IMG/VR virus record: IMGVR_UViG_3300047388_000130
Span: 1 to 41,264 of that record
Length of the DNA stretch: 41,264 nt
From: a virus
Strand: one strand, 5' to 3'
The notes under the pieces were generated by a model. That model was not told the origin of the DNA. It did no database searches and was given only the letters and a program-made list of their open reading frames with translations. This document shows positions 22,953 to 31,885 of the stretch, piece by piece. The position numbers and the translations under genes are program-made. Numbering within the stretch: the stretch's first letter is position 1; the number at the start of each line of letters is the position of its first letter.

Positions 22953-23140
22953 TCGACGACAATAGCCTATTCCAGAGAATGCTGGCCAATCGCCACAGTT
23001 ATTCGCTGGGCGGGCCCATTGGAGAGGCAGCACAGCAGATAGCCCAGATTAAGCAGCAGCAGGCCATGCAAAAGCCGGAAGATTTGCCCCTCACTGAGTT
23101 TGACAAAGATTTCCTGCATGAGTTGAAAGTGAAAGTCTAG
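22949..23140 (+). CDS. Small late ORFan
   Basis: 63 residues, ATGA overlap with the previous gene and TAGTG overlap with the next. Glu/Gln/Lys-rich helix (AAQQIAQIKQQQAMQKPEDL). Function unknown. Confidence 0.5.
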   Translation: MIDDNSLFQRMLANRHSYSLGGPIGEAAQQIAQIKQQQAMQKPEDLPLTEFDKDFLHELKVKV

Positions 23141-23475
23141 TGGACCCGGTTTCTCGCGCTCAGAACAACGAAAAAACAGCAAAAAAGATTGGTCGTCCTT
23201 TCCCTAAGGGACAATCCGGCAATCCTGGCGGGCGACCTAAAAAACGGCCAATAACTGAGATTTATGAGGAGATTTTGGCCGATCCCAAATGCCGGGCTGA
23301 TCTAAAGAAGCAAATCATCGAGACGATTAGCAGCCGTGGCATGGCTGGAGTTTTAGAACGGCGGGAAATGAAAGAGAGTGTCGAGGGCAAGGTAGTCCAG
23401 CAGGTAGCGATGGAAGTTTCTGGCAAATTGACGCTTGAACAGGTATTGGAAGCCAAAAAGAAGGCCGGTAAGTGA
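23140..23475 (+). CDS. DUF5681 protein, terminase-associated
   Basis: 111 residues from a GTG overlapping the previous stop. Near the start it has FPKGQSGNPGGRPKKRP, the hallmark of DUF5681. These small basic proteins very often precede large terminases and may act as the small subunit or a packaging accessory. The rest is helical. Stop overlaps the start of the terminase gene. Confidence 0.8.
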   Translation: MDPVSRAQNNEKTAKKIGRPFPKGQSGNPGGRPKKRPITEIYEEILADPKCRADLKKQIIETISSRGMAGVLERREMKESVEGKVVQQVAMEVSGKLTLEQVLEAKKKAGK

Positions 23476-24938
23476 TCGCTGAGCCGGAAACAATGCTCAT
23501 GGAATTGGCTGCGGATTGCGCCACGGATCCGCTCGCATTCGTAAAAGCATTCTGGCCTTGGGAAACGGAGCGGCTGAAGTCTACCGGGCCGCGGATCTGG
23601 CAAGCGGAGATTCTGAAGCATATCGGGGATCACGTATCGAATCCCGCCAATCGCAATGAAGTCTGCAGGGTAGCTGTAAGCTCGGGCCACGGTATCGGCA
23701 AATCAGCATTCATGGGGATGCTGATTCATTGGGCCATGACGACCTGCCCTAACAGCAAGATTCTAGTTACAGCCGGCACTGGAGCCCAGCTTGCGACAAA
23801 GACGGCACCAGAGGTCGCAAAGTGGTTCCGGTCAAGTCTAGGAGCTGATTGGTTTGATGTGCGCGCTACGAGCATCCGCATGATGGATTGCTCAAGCCCT
23901 GAGAACTGGCGCACGGACTTTGAAACCTGGAGCGAACACAACACAGAAGCGTTTGCAGGTCTGCACAATGAAGGCCGCAGAATCGTTCTAGTATTCGATG
24001 AAGCCTCCGCGATTGCGGATAAGGTCTGGGAAGTGGCCGAAGGAGCCTTGACCGATGAAGATACGGAAATCATCTGGCTCGCGTTTGGCAACCCTACCCA
24101 GAATACTGGGCGTTTTCGTGAGTGTTTTGGTCGCTTTAAGCACAGGTGGAAAACCTTCCAAATCGATAGCCGCACTGTCGAAGGCACGAATAAGGCGCAG
24201 ATCGAAAAATGGATAGCTGACTATGGCGAGGATTCGGACTTCGTTAGAGTTCGCGTGCGGGGTGAATTCCCGCGTGCTGGTTCCGCTCAGTTCATCGCTT
24301 CAGACGTTGTGGCAGCCTGTCGCAAATATCGCGCTGAAGGCTACCAAGCTCTGCCCAAGATCATATCAGTGGATGTTGCGCGATTTGGTGACGACCAGAC
24401 CGTTATCGGCTATCGGCAAGGCCGCAAAGCCGTAATCCTTGGAAAGTACCGCGGCAAAGATACGGTTTGGGTAGCAGAGGAAGTAATTCGTTTGATACAG
24501 CAGGAGAAGCCCGATGCAACGGTTATCGACGGCGACGGCCTTGGCGCAGGAACGGTTGACCATATTAAACACCGTGGTTTCGGTGAGAGACTTTTTGAAT
24601 TTCATGGCGGACAACCCGCAAATGATGGATCTGCCTATTTTAATCGTCGTGCTGAAGTTTGGGGATCGATGCGCGAATGGCTCGGCGCTAACGCAGAAAT
24701 CCCCGATGAGCCAGAGCTCGACAGCGACCTCACTGGGATTGAATACGGTTTCGGGCCAAAAGGGCAGCTCCAGTTAGAGAAAAAAGAGGACATGAAGAAG
24801 CGCGGGCTCAGCAGCCCCGACTTGGGCGACATGCTGGCCATGACGTTCGCGGTGAATGTGATGCCCAAGCGCAAGAAACCAGTGATTCACGATGAATTCA
24901 GCGGGCTCAGCGAATTGGAAACTGGATGGATGGCATGA
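23472..24938 (+). CDS. terL: Terminase large subunit
   Basis: 488 residues from GTG 23472. The ATPase has Walker A SSGHGIGKS (70-78) and Walker B IVLVFDEAS (171-179, Asp-Glu at 176-177). A coupling-type motif follows (LAFGNPTQ). The nuclease domain (about 295-470) is RNase H-like, with SVDVARFGDD (Asp301), VIDGDGLG (Asp353) and a final LGDMLAM Asp. It packages DNA into proheads by headful or site-specific cutting. Its late-operon position before the portal is normal. Confidence 0.93.
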   Translation: MIAEPETMLMELAADCATDPLAFVKAFWPWETERLKSTGPRIWQAEILKHIGDHVSNPANRNEVCRVAVSSGHGIGKSAFMGMLIHWAMTTCPNSKILVTAGTGAQLATKTAPEVAKWFRSSLGADWFDVRATSIRMMDCSSPENWRTDFETWSEHNTEAFAGLHNEGRRIVLVFDEASAIADKVWEVAEGALTDEDTEIIWLAFGNPTQNTGRFRECFGRFKHRWKTFQIDSRTVEGTNKAQIEKWIADYGEDSDFVRVRVRGEFPRAGSAQFIASDVVAACRKYRAEGYQALPKIISVDVARFGDDQTVIGYRQGRKAVILGKYRGKDTVWVAEEVIRLIQQEKPDATVIDGDGLGAGTVDHIKHRGFGERLFEFHGGQPANDGSAYFNRRAEVWGSMREWLGANAEIPDEPELDSDLTGIEYGFGPKGQLQLEKKEDMKKRGLSSPDLGDMLAMTFAVNVMPKRKKPVIHDEFSGLSELETGWMA

Positions 24939-25102
24939 TCAAGATCAAACCTTCGCACAAAGGGCTTTTGCATAAAAACCTCGGCGTCAAGAAGGGAAAG
25001 AAATTGACGATGGGCGAATTGATGAGCGCAAAGCATTCTAGTTCGCCAGCGGAACGCAAGCGTGCGACCTTCGCAATCAACGCTCGAAAGTGGAATCACT
25101 AA
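24935..25102 (+). CDS. Small conserved phage protein
   Basis: 55 residues, ATGA start overlap. The pattern KIKPSHKGLLHKNLGVKKGK, then MGELMSAKHSSSPAERKRA and TFAINARKWNH is familiar from small proteins between terminase and portal in many podo-like phages. Function unknown, possibly structural or DNA-binding. TAATG overlap with the next gene. Confidence 0.7.
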   Translation: MIKIKPSHKGLLHKNLGVKKGKKLTMGELMSAKHSSSPAERKRATFAINARKWNH

Positions 25103-25299
25103 TGCCCTGGAAATCAGCCAAACAAGCCGCATGGGGACATTCGCCAGCCGGTCTGAAAGCGCTCGGCGGAGCCGCTAAAGTTGCCGAATGGGATGCCTCG
25201 ACACCGAAAGGCAGCCTCAAGCCACGCGTGGGCAAAACCGGCTACAAAGCGAAAGTGGGCCGCAAGATGAGTCTGAAAGAAGTGATGGCCGCAAAGTGA
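25102..25299 (+). CDS. Small basic phage protein
   Basis: 65 residues from ATG 25102. Basic and Ala/Gly-rich (SAKQAAWGHSPAGLKALGG, KPRVGKTGYKAKVGRKMSLK). Family not known. Stop overlaps the GTG of the cochaperonin gene. Confidence 0.55.
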   Translation: MPWKSAKQAAWGHSPAGLKALGGAAKVAEWDASTPKGSLKPRVGKTGYKAKVGRKMSLKEVMAAK

Positions 25300-25718
25300 A
25301 AACAGTTCAACCCCGAAATGATCGTGTTTTGATTCGCAGAATTGATGAACCTGAGCAAAGAGTGGGCCTGATTTACGTTCCCCAAGTCGCGCAAAAGAAA
25401 GCCATCAAAGGGGAGATTATCGCGGTTGGACCGGGTAGGTGGATTCCTGGTGAATGGTGGAAGTTTTATGCACCCACAGTGGATGACCCTGATGGTTGTG
25501 GGCATTGGGAGTGGATCGACGGCTATTTCCAAGTGCCTGTCGTGAAGCCCGGCCAGTTCTGTTATTTCGGTTCGCGCTGGGATGATTCGAGCGGACAAAT
25601 TGGCTCGGAATATCATCTCGTACAAGAGGCCGATATTTTCTGCATTGTTCCGAAAGATGCCAAGCCTGCTACGGCAACTGTCCAAGAATTGCCAGACAAA
25701 ATAAGCATAGATGCCTGA
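25296..25718 (+). CDS. GroES-like cochaperonin
   Basis: 140 residues from a GTG. It follows GroES order: VQPRNDRVLIRRID (strand 1), EQRVGLIYVPQVAQKK (mobile loop, with LIYV where GroES has IVL), IKGEIIAVGPGRW, then VVKPGQFCYFGS and a closing EADIFCIVPKD. An extra aromatic and acidic insert of about 30 residues (EWWKFYAPTVDDPDGCGHWE and onward) sits at the place of the GroES roof region. It probably replaces host GroES on GroEL to fold phage proteins such as the coat. It overlaps the portal gene start by eight bases. Confidence 0.82.
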   Translation: MKTVQPRNDRVLIRRIDEPEQRVGLIYVPQVAQKKAIKGEIIAVGPGRWIPGEWWKFYAPTVDDPDGCGHWEWIDGYFQVPVVKPGQFCYFGSRWDDSSGQIGSEYHLVQEADIFCIVPKDAKPATATVQELPDKISIDA

Positions 25719-27828
25719 CGAAAAGCGCGGCAAAAAAGCGTTTCTTGAGTTAGCTATGGAACGCTTCAAGTTGGCGGCTGAAGCTGAATCGGATATTCGA
25801 GAGCAGGCTTTAGCGGATCTGAAATTCTATAGCGGTGAGCAGTGGGACGATGCCATTCAAAGCATCCGTAAGAAGCGCGGACGCCCTTGTTTGGTGATGA
25901 ATCACCTGCCGCAGTTCAAACGGCAGATTTGCAATGAGCAGCGGCAGAACAAGCCGGCCATTGTTGTAAATCCCATTGGGGATAATTCAGACGTAGAGAC
26001 GGCCGAAATTCAGCAGGGAATTGTCCGGCACATTGAAGTCAACAGCAACGCTGATGTGGCCCGCGACATCTCATTCGAGCAGATGGTCATTACCGGATTC
26101 GGCTACCGGCGCATTGTAACCGAGTATGCGGATGATGAAGGCGATGAACAGGAAATCCGCATCAAGCCGATCAAGGATCAGTTCACGGTCTATTTTGATC
26201 CGCGCTGCATGGAGCCGGATTACTCAGATGCGGAATTTGCTTTTATCATTGAGGACGTTCCGACCAAGATGTTCCATGCGCAGTATCCCAGGGCGGAAGA
26301 TGCTTCTCTTGAAGAGTATCAAGCAGTTGGAAACTCACAGCCTGAATGGATTAACGAAAAACACGTCCGAATCGCTGAATACTTCTACGTAGAAAAGCCC
26401 GAAAGTGCGAAACGGGGCAGGCGCAAAGTCAAGTGGGCCAAGATTACGGCCGCCGAAGTCCTTGAAGAACAGGATTGGCTGGGCAAATATATCCCTCTCA
26501 TTCCGGTATTGGGCGAGGAAATGATTATCGATGGCAAGCGCGTGCTCAAAGGATTTGTCCGCGATGCCAAACACCCTCAACGCCAATACAATTTCATGCA
26601 TTCGGGAGCCGCTGAAGCGATCGCGATCCTTCCGAAAGCGCCCTATATCCTCGCAGTTGGGCAGGCAGAGAATCTAGAGCAGAAATGGGAACGGGCGAAC
26701 GTAGAGAACTTCCCTTACCTCGAATACAACCCGGTCGATGTGAATGGGACGGCAATCGGACCTCCGCAGCGAGCAAATTCCGAAGCCAACATTCAGGGTT
26801 ATAACCAGATGATTATGCTGGCCGACAATGATCTAAAGGCCAGCATCGGGTTGTATGACGCATCCCTGGGACAGAAAGGCCCTGAACAATCCGGCAGAGC
26901 GATTGCGCAGCGTAAGCAGCAGGGCGATCTTGCAACTCTGAATTTCTCCGATAATCAGGCGCGCTCGATTCTCCACGAAGGTCGCGTGATTCTTGACCTG
27001 ATGCGGGTGGTTTACGACACGCCGCGCGTGATGCGGATTATCAATCCTGACGGCTCGGTAAAGCAGGTAGTAACCCAGAATGGCCCCTCACAGGAAGCAG
27101 CAGCGAAGAAACTTCTCACTGATCAGATCAAGAAAATTTATGACATTGGCGTGGGCAGCTACGATGTTGCTGTTCAGGTTGGTCCAAGCTATCAAAGCAA
27201 GCGTCAAGAAGCTGTCGCTACGCAATTGGAATTAGTAAAGGCCGATCCGCAGCTTTTGCCCATCATCGGAGATTTGCTCGTTGGCGAAATGGATATTCCG
27301 GGTGCCAAGGAAATCGCCAAGCGCCTGAAAAAGATGCTGCCGCCGCAATTGCAGGACATGGGCGACGAGGAATCGCAAATTCAGCAATTACAGACACAGC
27401 ATCAGCAGATGGTGCAGGAACTGACGCTCGTCAGCCAGCATCTACAGCAAGCCCAGCAGATCATCGAGACGAAGCAAGTCGAGCAGCAAGGCAAAGTGGA
27501 AATTGCGAAGGCCCAAGAATTATCGAAACAAACCATCGTCAAGATGCAGGAAGTTACCAAGATTGCGGTCGCGCAGATTAACGCCAGCAAAGATGCGCAC
27601 CAATCCTATGCGGATGCGGAGCTGAAGCAATACGAATTACTCCATAATGCCGCGCATGATGTGGCTTTACAGGCTACAGACCAAGCCCATCAGCAAGACA
27701 TGGCTGCGAAACAACAAGCCGCGGCCGCACAAGGCCAACAAGCGGACCAGTCCCACGATATGGACATGGCCGCAGTGAATCAGGCCCACGACGAGGAAAT
27801 GGCCACCGCGAATCAAGGACAAGAATGA
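25711..27828 (+). CDS. Portal protein, P22-like
   Basis: 705 residues, close to the 725 of P22 gp1. It begins with the typical helical start (FKLAAEAESDIREQALADLK, FYSGEQWDD) and shows a mostly alpha/beta core. The last 160 residues are a Gln/His-rich coiled coil (ESQIQQLQTQHQQMVQEL and further), corresponding to the long C-terminal barrel of P22-like portals. The ring of twelve copies would anchor packaging motor, ejection proteins and tail. The start is chosen at ATG 25711. Confidence 0.88.
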   Translation: MPDEKRGKKAFLELAMERFKLAAEAESDIREQALADLKFYSGEQWDDAIQSIRKKRGRPCLVMNHLPQFKRQICNEQRQNKPAIVVNPIGDNSDVETAEIQQGIVRHIEVNSNADVARDISFEQMVITGFGYRRIVTEYADDEGDEQEIRIKPIKDQFTVYFDPRCMEPDYSDAEFAFIIEDVPTKMFHAQYPRAEDASLEEYQAVGNSQPEWINEKHVRIAEYFYVEKPESAKRGRRKVKWAKITAAEVLEEQDWLGKYIPLIPVLGEEMIIDGKRVLKGFVRDAKHPQRQYNFMHSGAAEAIAILPKAPYILAVGQAENLEQKWERANVENFPYLEYNPVDVNGTAIGPPQRANSEANIQGYNQMIMLADNDLKASIGLYDASLGQKGPEQSGRAIAQRKQQGDLATLNFSDNQARSILHEGRVILDLMRVVYDTPRVMRIINPDGSVKQVVTQNGPSQEAAAKKLLTDQIKKIYDIGVGSYDVAVQVGPSYQSKRQEAVATQLELVKADPQLLPIIGDLLVGEMDIPGAKEIAKRLKKMLPPQLQDMGDEESQIQQLQTQHQQMVQELTLVSQHLQQAQQIIETKQVEQQGKVEIAKAQELSKQTIVKMQEVTKIAVAQINASKDAHQSYADAELKQYELLHNAAHDVALQATDQAHQQDMAAKQQAAAAQGQQADQSHDMDMAAVNQAHDEEMATANQGQE

Positions 27829-27884
27829 GTTATCTACTGGCGGATCTGATCACCAGGTCAAAATTCGGGAGCATAAATGCCTGA
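27825..27884 (+). CDS. Mini ORF between portal and scaffold
   Basis: 19 residues. It overlaps the portal stop (ATGA) and crosses into the first codons of the scaffold gene. It may only couple translation of the two genes. Confidence 0.25.
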   Translation: MSYLLADLITRSKFGSINA

Positions 27885-28791
27885 CGATATTTTAGTGGAA
27901 AGTGCAGAAGATTACGTAAAACTTGCAGCGGGTCTGCCGGCTGAAGGCGCGAAACCTACAGAGGTAACGCAGCCAAAACAGGTAGAAAACACCGACGCGG
28001 GGAAACCCGCGGAAACTGCTTCCGATTCGGACCCGGAAGAAGTGAAGGATGATAAGAGCGAAAACGAACCGAAGAAACATGGAGTACAAAAACGGATCGA
28101 CAAACTCACTGCGACGATTTACGACCTACGGGAAGAAGTTGAGCGGCTGAAATCCGGCCCTGCAAAGGGCGAGGACAAAGCGGCTCAACCGGCCAAAGAT
28201 GGTGACCCCGAACCTAAGGAAGATGATTTCAACATCCTTACGGACTGGATCAAGGCTCACAATCTCTGGTCATCCCGCCAAGCACTGCGAGAACGTGACG
28301 AAAGCCAGCAGAAACAGCAGATTGCTGAGCAAGAAGCAGCCGAAGCACAAGAACTCTTCGAAGCTCATGCCCAACGCGTTTCTGAAGCCCGCACGAAATA
28401 TCCCGATTTCGATGAAATAGTGAATAGCGCGAAAACACCTTGGCATGACGAAAGTGCCGAGGATCGCAAAGCCGCAATTGCGTTCCAGATAGTTGTTTCT
28501 TCCCTGGATAACAGCGCGGAAGTGCTCTATCACTTTTCTAAGAATCGAGAAGAACTCGCAAATCTTGGCGGTTTATCTCCCCTAAAAGTTCAGCAGGCAG
28601 TTTGGCGTGTCTCCAATTCGCTCTCTAGGCCGGAAAATCCTTCGGATGAAAAACCCGTTACCAAAGTCCCACCTCCGATCAAGCCAGTGGGCGCTTCGGG
28701 AACAAAATCAACGGTCAAAGATGACGATCTCTCCGATGACGAGTGGATTCGCCAGCGGAACAAAGAGACGCAGGGCCGTAGAAAGCGATAA
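27877..28791 (+). CDS. Scaffolding protein, P22 gp8-like
   Basis: 304 residues, almost the same length as P22 gp8 (303). It is highly charged and helical: acidic/Pro region (about 20-65), coiled coil (KRIDKLTATIYDLREEVERL), Gln/Glu/Ala helix (about 130-175), and a basic end (IRQRNKETQGRRKR) like the coat-binding tail of scaffolds. It lies exactly between portal and coat, as expected. Confidence 0.82.
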   Translation: MPDDILVESAEDYVKLAAGLPAEGAKPTEVTQPKQVENTDAGKPAETASDSDPEEVKDDKSENEPKKHGVQKRIDKLTATIYDLREEVERLKSGPAKGEDKAAQPAKDGDPEPKEDDFNILTDWIKAHNLWSSRQALRERDESQQKQQIAEQEAAEAQELFEAHAQRVSEARTKYPDFDEIVNSAKTPWHDESAEDRKAAIAFQIVVSSLDNSAEVLYHFSKNREELANLGGLSPLKVQQAVWRVSNSLSRPENPSDEKPVTKVPPPIKPVGASGTKSTVKDDDLSDDEWIRQRNKETQGRRKR

Positions 28792-28795
28792 GTAG

Positions 28796-30022
28796 TTGGC
28801 TAATACACTCCTAACAGACACTAAGATCACGCGGGAAGCGCTGCGGATCTTGGTAAACGAATTAACCTTCACCAGACAAATCAGCCGTAAGTACGAGGAT
28901 ATGTACGGGCAGTCCGGTGCGAAGATCGGCACCGTTCTGAACGTTCGCAAACCGCCTCGGTATCTCGGGCGCGTCGGCCAAGGGCTTCAAGTCGAAGATG
29001 CGACGGAAACTATCGTTCCGCTGGTGCTTACCACACAGCGCGGCGTGGATATTTCCTTCACATCGCAGGATTTGACGCTCTCAATCGACGATTTCAGTTC
29101 TCGTTTCCTGAAACCGGCACTCGCTAACGTCTCCAACGGTATCGATTTCGATGGACTGAACCAATATTTGAACGTCTACAACGAAATCGGCACTCCTGGA
29201 AGCGTACCGAACACGGCTCTGACCTATTTGCAGGTCGGATCACGGCTCGATGATGAAGCGGCTCCTCGCGATGGCGAACGCTGTGCGGTGCTTTCCCCGA
29301 CCATGCAGGCAACCATCGTCAACGCACTCACCAACCTTTTCAATGCTCCTGGAAAGCTCAGCGAGCAGTATGAAAAAGGCTTGATGGGCACGATGACGTT
29401 GGGTTTTGACGATTGGTATCTCGACCAAAACGTTCGCACGCAAGTGGTTGGTCCGCTTGGCGGCGCGCCCGTTATCAACGGCGCAGCTCAGACCGGCAAT
29501 TCCATTATCACCAACGGCTGGACGGCTGCCGCGGCGAAACGTCTCTCTCGTGGAGATATCATTACCCTGCCCGGTTCGTTCGCTGTCAATCCCCAAAACA
29601 AGCAGTCCACCGGCGTTCTCCGTCAGTTTGTCGTGACGGCGGATGTGTTCTCGGATGGTGCGGGTAACGCAACCATTCCGATTTCAGGTCCTGGTGGATT
29701 GGGCGTAGTTGTTTCCGGGCCTTTCCAGACGGTTACTGCTTCCCCGACTTCAGGGCAGGCGATCGTCATTCAGGGCGCGGCAAACACTTCGTCTCCCCGC
29801 GGCTTGGGCTTCCACAAGGACGCATTCGCATTCGCGACTGCAGACTTGCTGCTCCCTGGCGGCGTGGATTTCGCCAAGCGTGCGTCAAGCAAGGAATTGG
29901 GCGTCAGCATTCGCCTGGTTCGTGCTTATGACATCAACACTGACCGCTTCCCATGCAGATCAGACGTTCTGTATGGCTTCGCCACCTTGTATCCCGAGTT
30001 GGCCGTTCGGATTGCGAGCTAA
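28796..30022 (+). CDS. Major coat protein, P22 gp5-like
   Basis: 408 residues. The N terminus MANTLLTDTKITREALRIL is typical of P22-like coat proteins; an extended N arm and HK97-like fold with an inserted domain are expected. The start is a TTG: an in-frame stop (TAG) lies immediately upstream and the next in-frame Met is residue 36, so no better start exists. The ribosome site is weak, which is odd for the most abundant virion protein. Confidence 0.88.
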   Translation: MANTLLTDTKITREALRILVNELTFTRQISRKYEDMYGQSGAKIGTVLNVRKPPRYLGRVGQGLQVEDATETIVPLVLTTQRGVDISFTSQDLTLSIDDFSSRFLKPALANVSNGIDFDGLNQYLNVYNEIGTPGSVPNTALTYLQVGSRLDDEAAPRDGERCAVLSPTMQATIVNALTNLFNAPGKLSEQYEKGLMGTMTLGFDDWYLDQNVRTQVVGPLGGAPVINGAAQTGNSIITNGWTAAAAKRLSRGDIITLPGSFAVNPQNKQSTGVLRQFVVTADVFSDGAGNATIPISGPGGLGVVVSGPFQTVTASPTSGQAIVIQGAANTSSPRGLGFHKDAFAFATADLLLPGGVDFAKRASSKELGVSIRLVRAYDINTDRFPCRSDVLYGFATLYPELAVRIAS

Positions 30023-30036
30023 GGAGACTATAGAAA

Positions 30037-30678
30037 ATGGCAATCAATCAAACTACGCTCTCCGGCGCAATCGGAGCATCAGACACACAATTTGGAGTTG
30101 CGAGCGCAACAGGTATCTTGGCTCCCAACTTCACCACAGGTGTTGGCATCACCTATTTGCTTGTCGACCAGGAATTTATGCTTGTCACGGCCCTTAGCGG
30201 TACGACCGTGCAAGTCATCCGTGGTCAACAGGGCACTCCTGCGGCGGCGCACGTTACTGGTGCGAACGTGCAGGCTGGTCTACCGGGCGATTTTCCGCAG
30301 ATTGGCGAGTTTGTTTCCACCTCGCTAACTCAGCGTCAAATCGAACCGGCGCTCACTTGGCCGGGTATTTTCCTGACTGGCGCTGCTGATGCCATTAATC
30401 CTGCCGTCGCAGGGTTCTATGTTGTCAAGACGGCTGGCGTCGACGCTATGACGCTGGCGGCTCCTCCGGCATCTGCGGAGGGCAACATCATTCAGATCTG
30501 GTCCGACACCACGAACGCACACACTCTCACCGCTACGACTCTGTTGGCGAATGGCACGGCGCTTAAAACCACCGCGACCTTCCCGGCATTCCGTGGCGCT
30601 GGATTGATCTTGCGGGCATGCAACGGTGTCTGGCACGTTCTGTCTCAGGGCGGCGCGGGTGTCGTGGTACTCACCTAA
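30037..30678 (+). CDS. Possible capsid decoration/head fibre protein
   Basis: 213 residues; ATG after AAGGAG. It is a beta-rich, Thr/Ala/Gly-rich protein with two parts: an N-terminal module (about 1-95) with TTVQVIRGQQGTPAAAH, and a C-terminal module (about 100-213) with NIIQIWSDTTNAHTLTATT and GLILRACNGVWHVLSQGG. It directly follows the coat gene and precedes a terminator, the usual position of decoration proteins. Role inferred from position and composition. Confidence 0.6.
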   Translation: MAINQTTLSGAIGASDTQFGVASATGILAPNFTTGVGITYLLVDQEFMLVTALSGTTVQVIRGQQGTPAAAHVTGANVQAGLPGDFPQIGEFVSTSLTQRQIEPALTWPGIFLTGAADAINPAVAGFYVVKTAGVDAMTLAAPPASAEGNIIQIWSDTTNAHTLTATTLLANGTALKTTATFPAFRGAGLILRACNGVWHVLSQGGAGVVVLT

Positions 30679-30692
30679 ACAATTCAACCCAA

Positions 30693-30730
30693 GGGGAGCG
30701 TGCTTTTTCCGGCGCTCCCTCACTTTTTTT
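30693..30730 (+). terminator. Intrinsic terminator after coat/decoration genes
   Basis: Stem GGGAGCG/CGCTCCC (30694-30700 with 30713-30719), twelve-base loop, then TCAC followed by seven T. It would limit transcription beyond the head genes and so boost coat over tail mRNA. Confidence 0.8.
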
Positions 30731-30741
30731 GAAAGGAAATC

Positions 30742-31143
30742 ATGGCAACACGAGCACCAATGCTGGTTCAAGATGCACAGCCCGTAAAAGACGTTTACAT
30801 ACCAGACGCGGGAATGCCGGCGAAAGGTCCGCACGTCTACAAAGGTAGGGAAGCGGGCTACATTCATGCTGCTTATGTCCACCAGGAATATCCGAAGGGG
30901 CTTTATCGCGCGCGCACAGCGGAAGAGATCCAATACGAGCGCGACAACACACCGCTCGATGTTTGGCGGGACAAGGAAACAGATCTTTTGCAATTGACCG
31001 GGCACAACCAGAAAAAAGACATCAAGAGTTATGAAGCATGGGTGACTCGTCATCTTGAAATCGTCGTGAGCGATGAAAAAGAAGAGAAAAAAGCCATCGC
31101 CCAAGGCTATAAATCCCTCGCGGAGCTGTCGAAAGACAAGTGA
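30742..31143 (+). CDS. Head-completion-region hypothetical protein
   Basis: 133 residues; ATG after AAAGGAAA. Proline/tyrosine-rich N-terminal half (YIPDAGMPAKGPHVYKG, YIHAAYVHQEYPKGLYRA) and a charged helical C-terminal half. The family is unknown. Position between coat and gp4-like gene suggests a virion or assembly role. Stop overlaps the following GTG. Confidence 0.55.
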   Translation: MATRAPMLVQDAQPVKDVYIPDAGMPAKGPHVYKGREAGYIHAAYVHQEYPKGLYRARTAEEIQYERDNTPLDVWRDKETDLLQLTGHNQKKDIKSYEAWVTRHLEIVVSDEKEEKKAIAQGYKSLAELSKDK

Positions 31144-31883
31144 ACGCGCAAGACCTGCTTTCAAGCTCTTTTCGGCTCATCGGCGTGCTGGCATCAGGTG
31201 AAACTATGCCAGCCGATGAAGCCGCTGATGGCCTGGTGGTTCTGAATCAGATGCTCGATAGCTGGAACACCGAGCGGCTGATGATTTTCACCCAGCTCAT
31301 CAGCGAATTTCCGCTTGTACCGGGCCAGCAGGTCTATACGCTTGGCGCGGGCGGTAATTTCAACATTCCTCGACCATCCCGCATTGAGCGCATGAGCATT
31401 GTGAATCTGGCCAATCCTGCTCAACCGCTCGAGCTTCCAATGGAAATGCTGAGCGATGAAGATTGGCAAACCGTGCCAGTCAAAGTAATCACCAGCACTT
31501 TGCCGCTCTATGTCTATGACGATGGAGCATTTCCGCTGCGCAATCTCAGTTTTTACCCTGTCCCGCAATCCACCGTTAACACCCGTATTTATAGCTGGTC
31601 GAGCCTGCTTCAATTTCCAGACCTCACGACCGACGTCACTTTCCCGCCTGGTTACCTCAAGGCCATTCGCTATAATTTGGCCGTTGATTTGATCGCGGAA
31701 TATCCCGGCGAATATTCGCAACTTACCGTCAGTTCGGTGACAACCCAAGCCAGAGAAACCAAAGCCAAGCTGAAGCGATTGAACATCCCATCTGTGCAGA
31801 GTGGGATTGATGGCGCGCTCGTTGACCCTGACGGCGGTTACTACGATTGGCGAAGCGATATGCCGGTTGGCGGCACGCGCTAG
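31140..31883 (+). CDS. Tail accessory factor, P22 gp4-like
   Basis: 247 residues from a GTG. The N-terminal helical pair (AADGLVVLNQMLDSWNTERL) and the following beta-part (VPGQQVYTLGAGGNFNIPRP SRIERMS region) match P22 gp4-type adaptors that plug the portal after packaging. C-terminal region has FPPGYLKAIRYNLAVDLIAEY, typical of the family. Confidence 0.85.
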   Translation: MNAQDLLSSSFRLIGVLASGETMPADEAADGLVVLNQMLDSWNTERLMIFTQLISEFPLVPGQQVYTLGAGGNFNIPRPSRIERMSIVNLANPAQPLELPMEMLSDEDWQTVPVKVITSTLPLYVYDDGAFPLRNLSFYPVPQSTVNTRIYSWSSLLQFPDLTTDVTFPPGYLKAIRYNLAVDLIAEYPGEYSQLTVSSVTTQARETKAKLKRLNIPSVQSGIDGALVDPDGGYYDWRSDMPVGGTR

Positions 31884-31885
31884 AG

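Noticed and set aside
30325-31164. Long leftward open frame (279 codons)
   Set aside because: It lies opposite two good rightward genes and crosses a strong terminator; it has no protein-like motif and is a shadow of biased codon use.
31847-31885. Earlier TTG start for the hub fragment
   Set aside because: It would overlap the gp4-like gene, and the added residues do not fit the hub family, whose conserved start is near ATG 31886.
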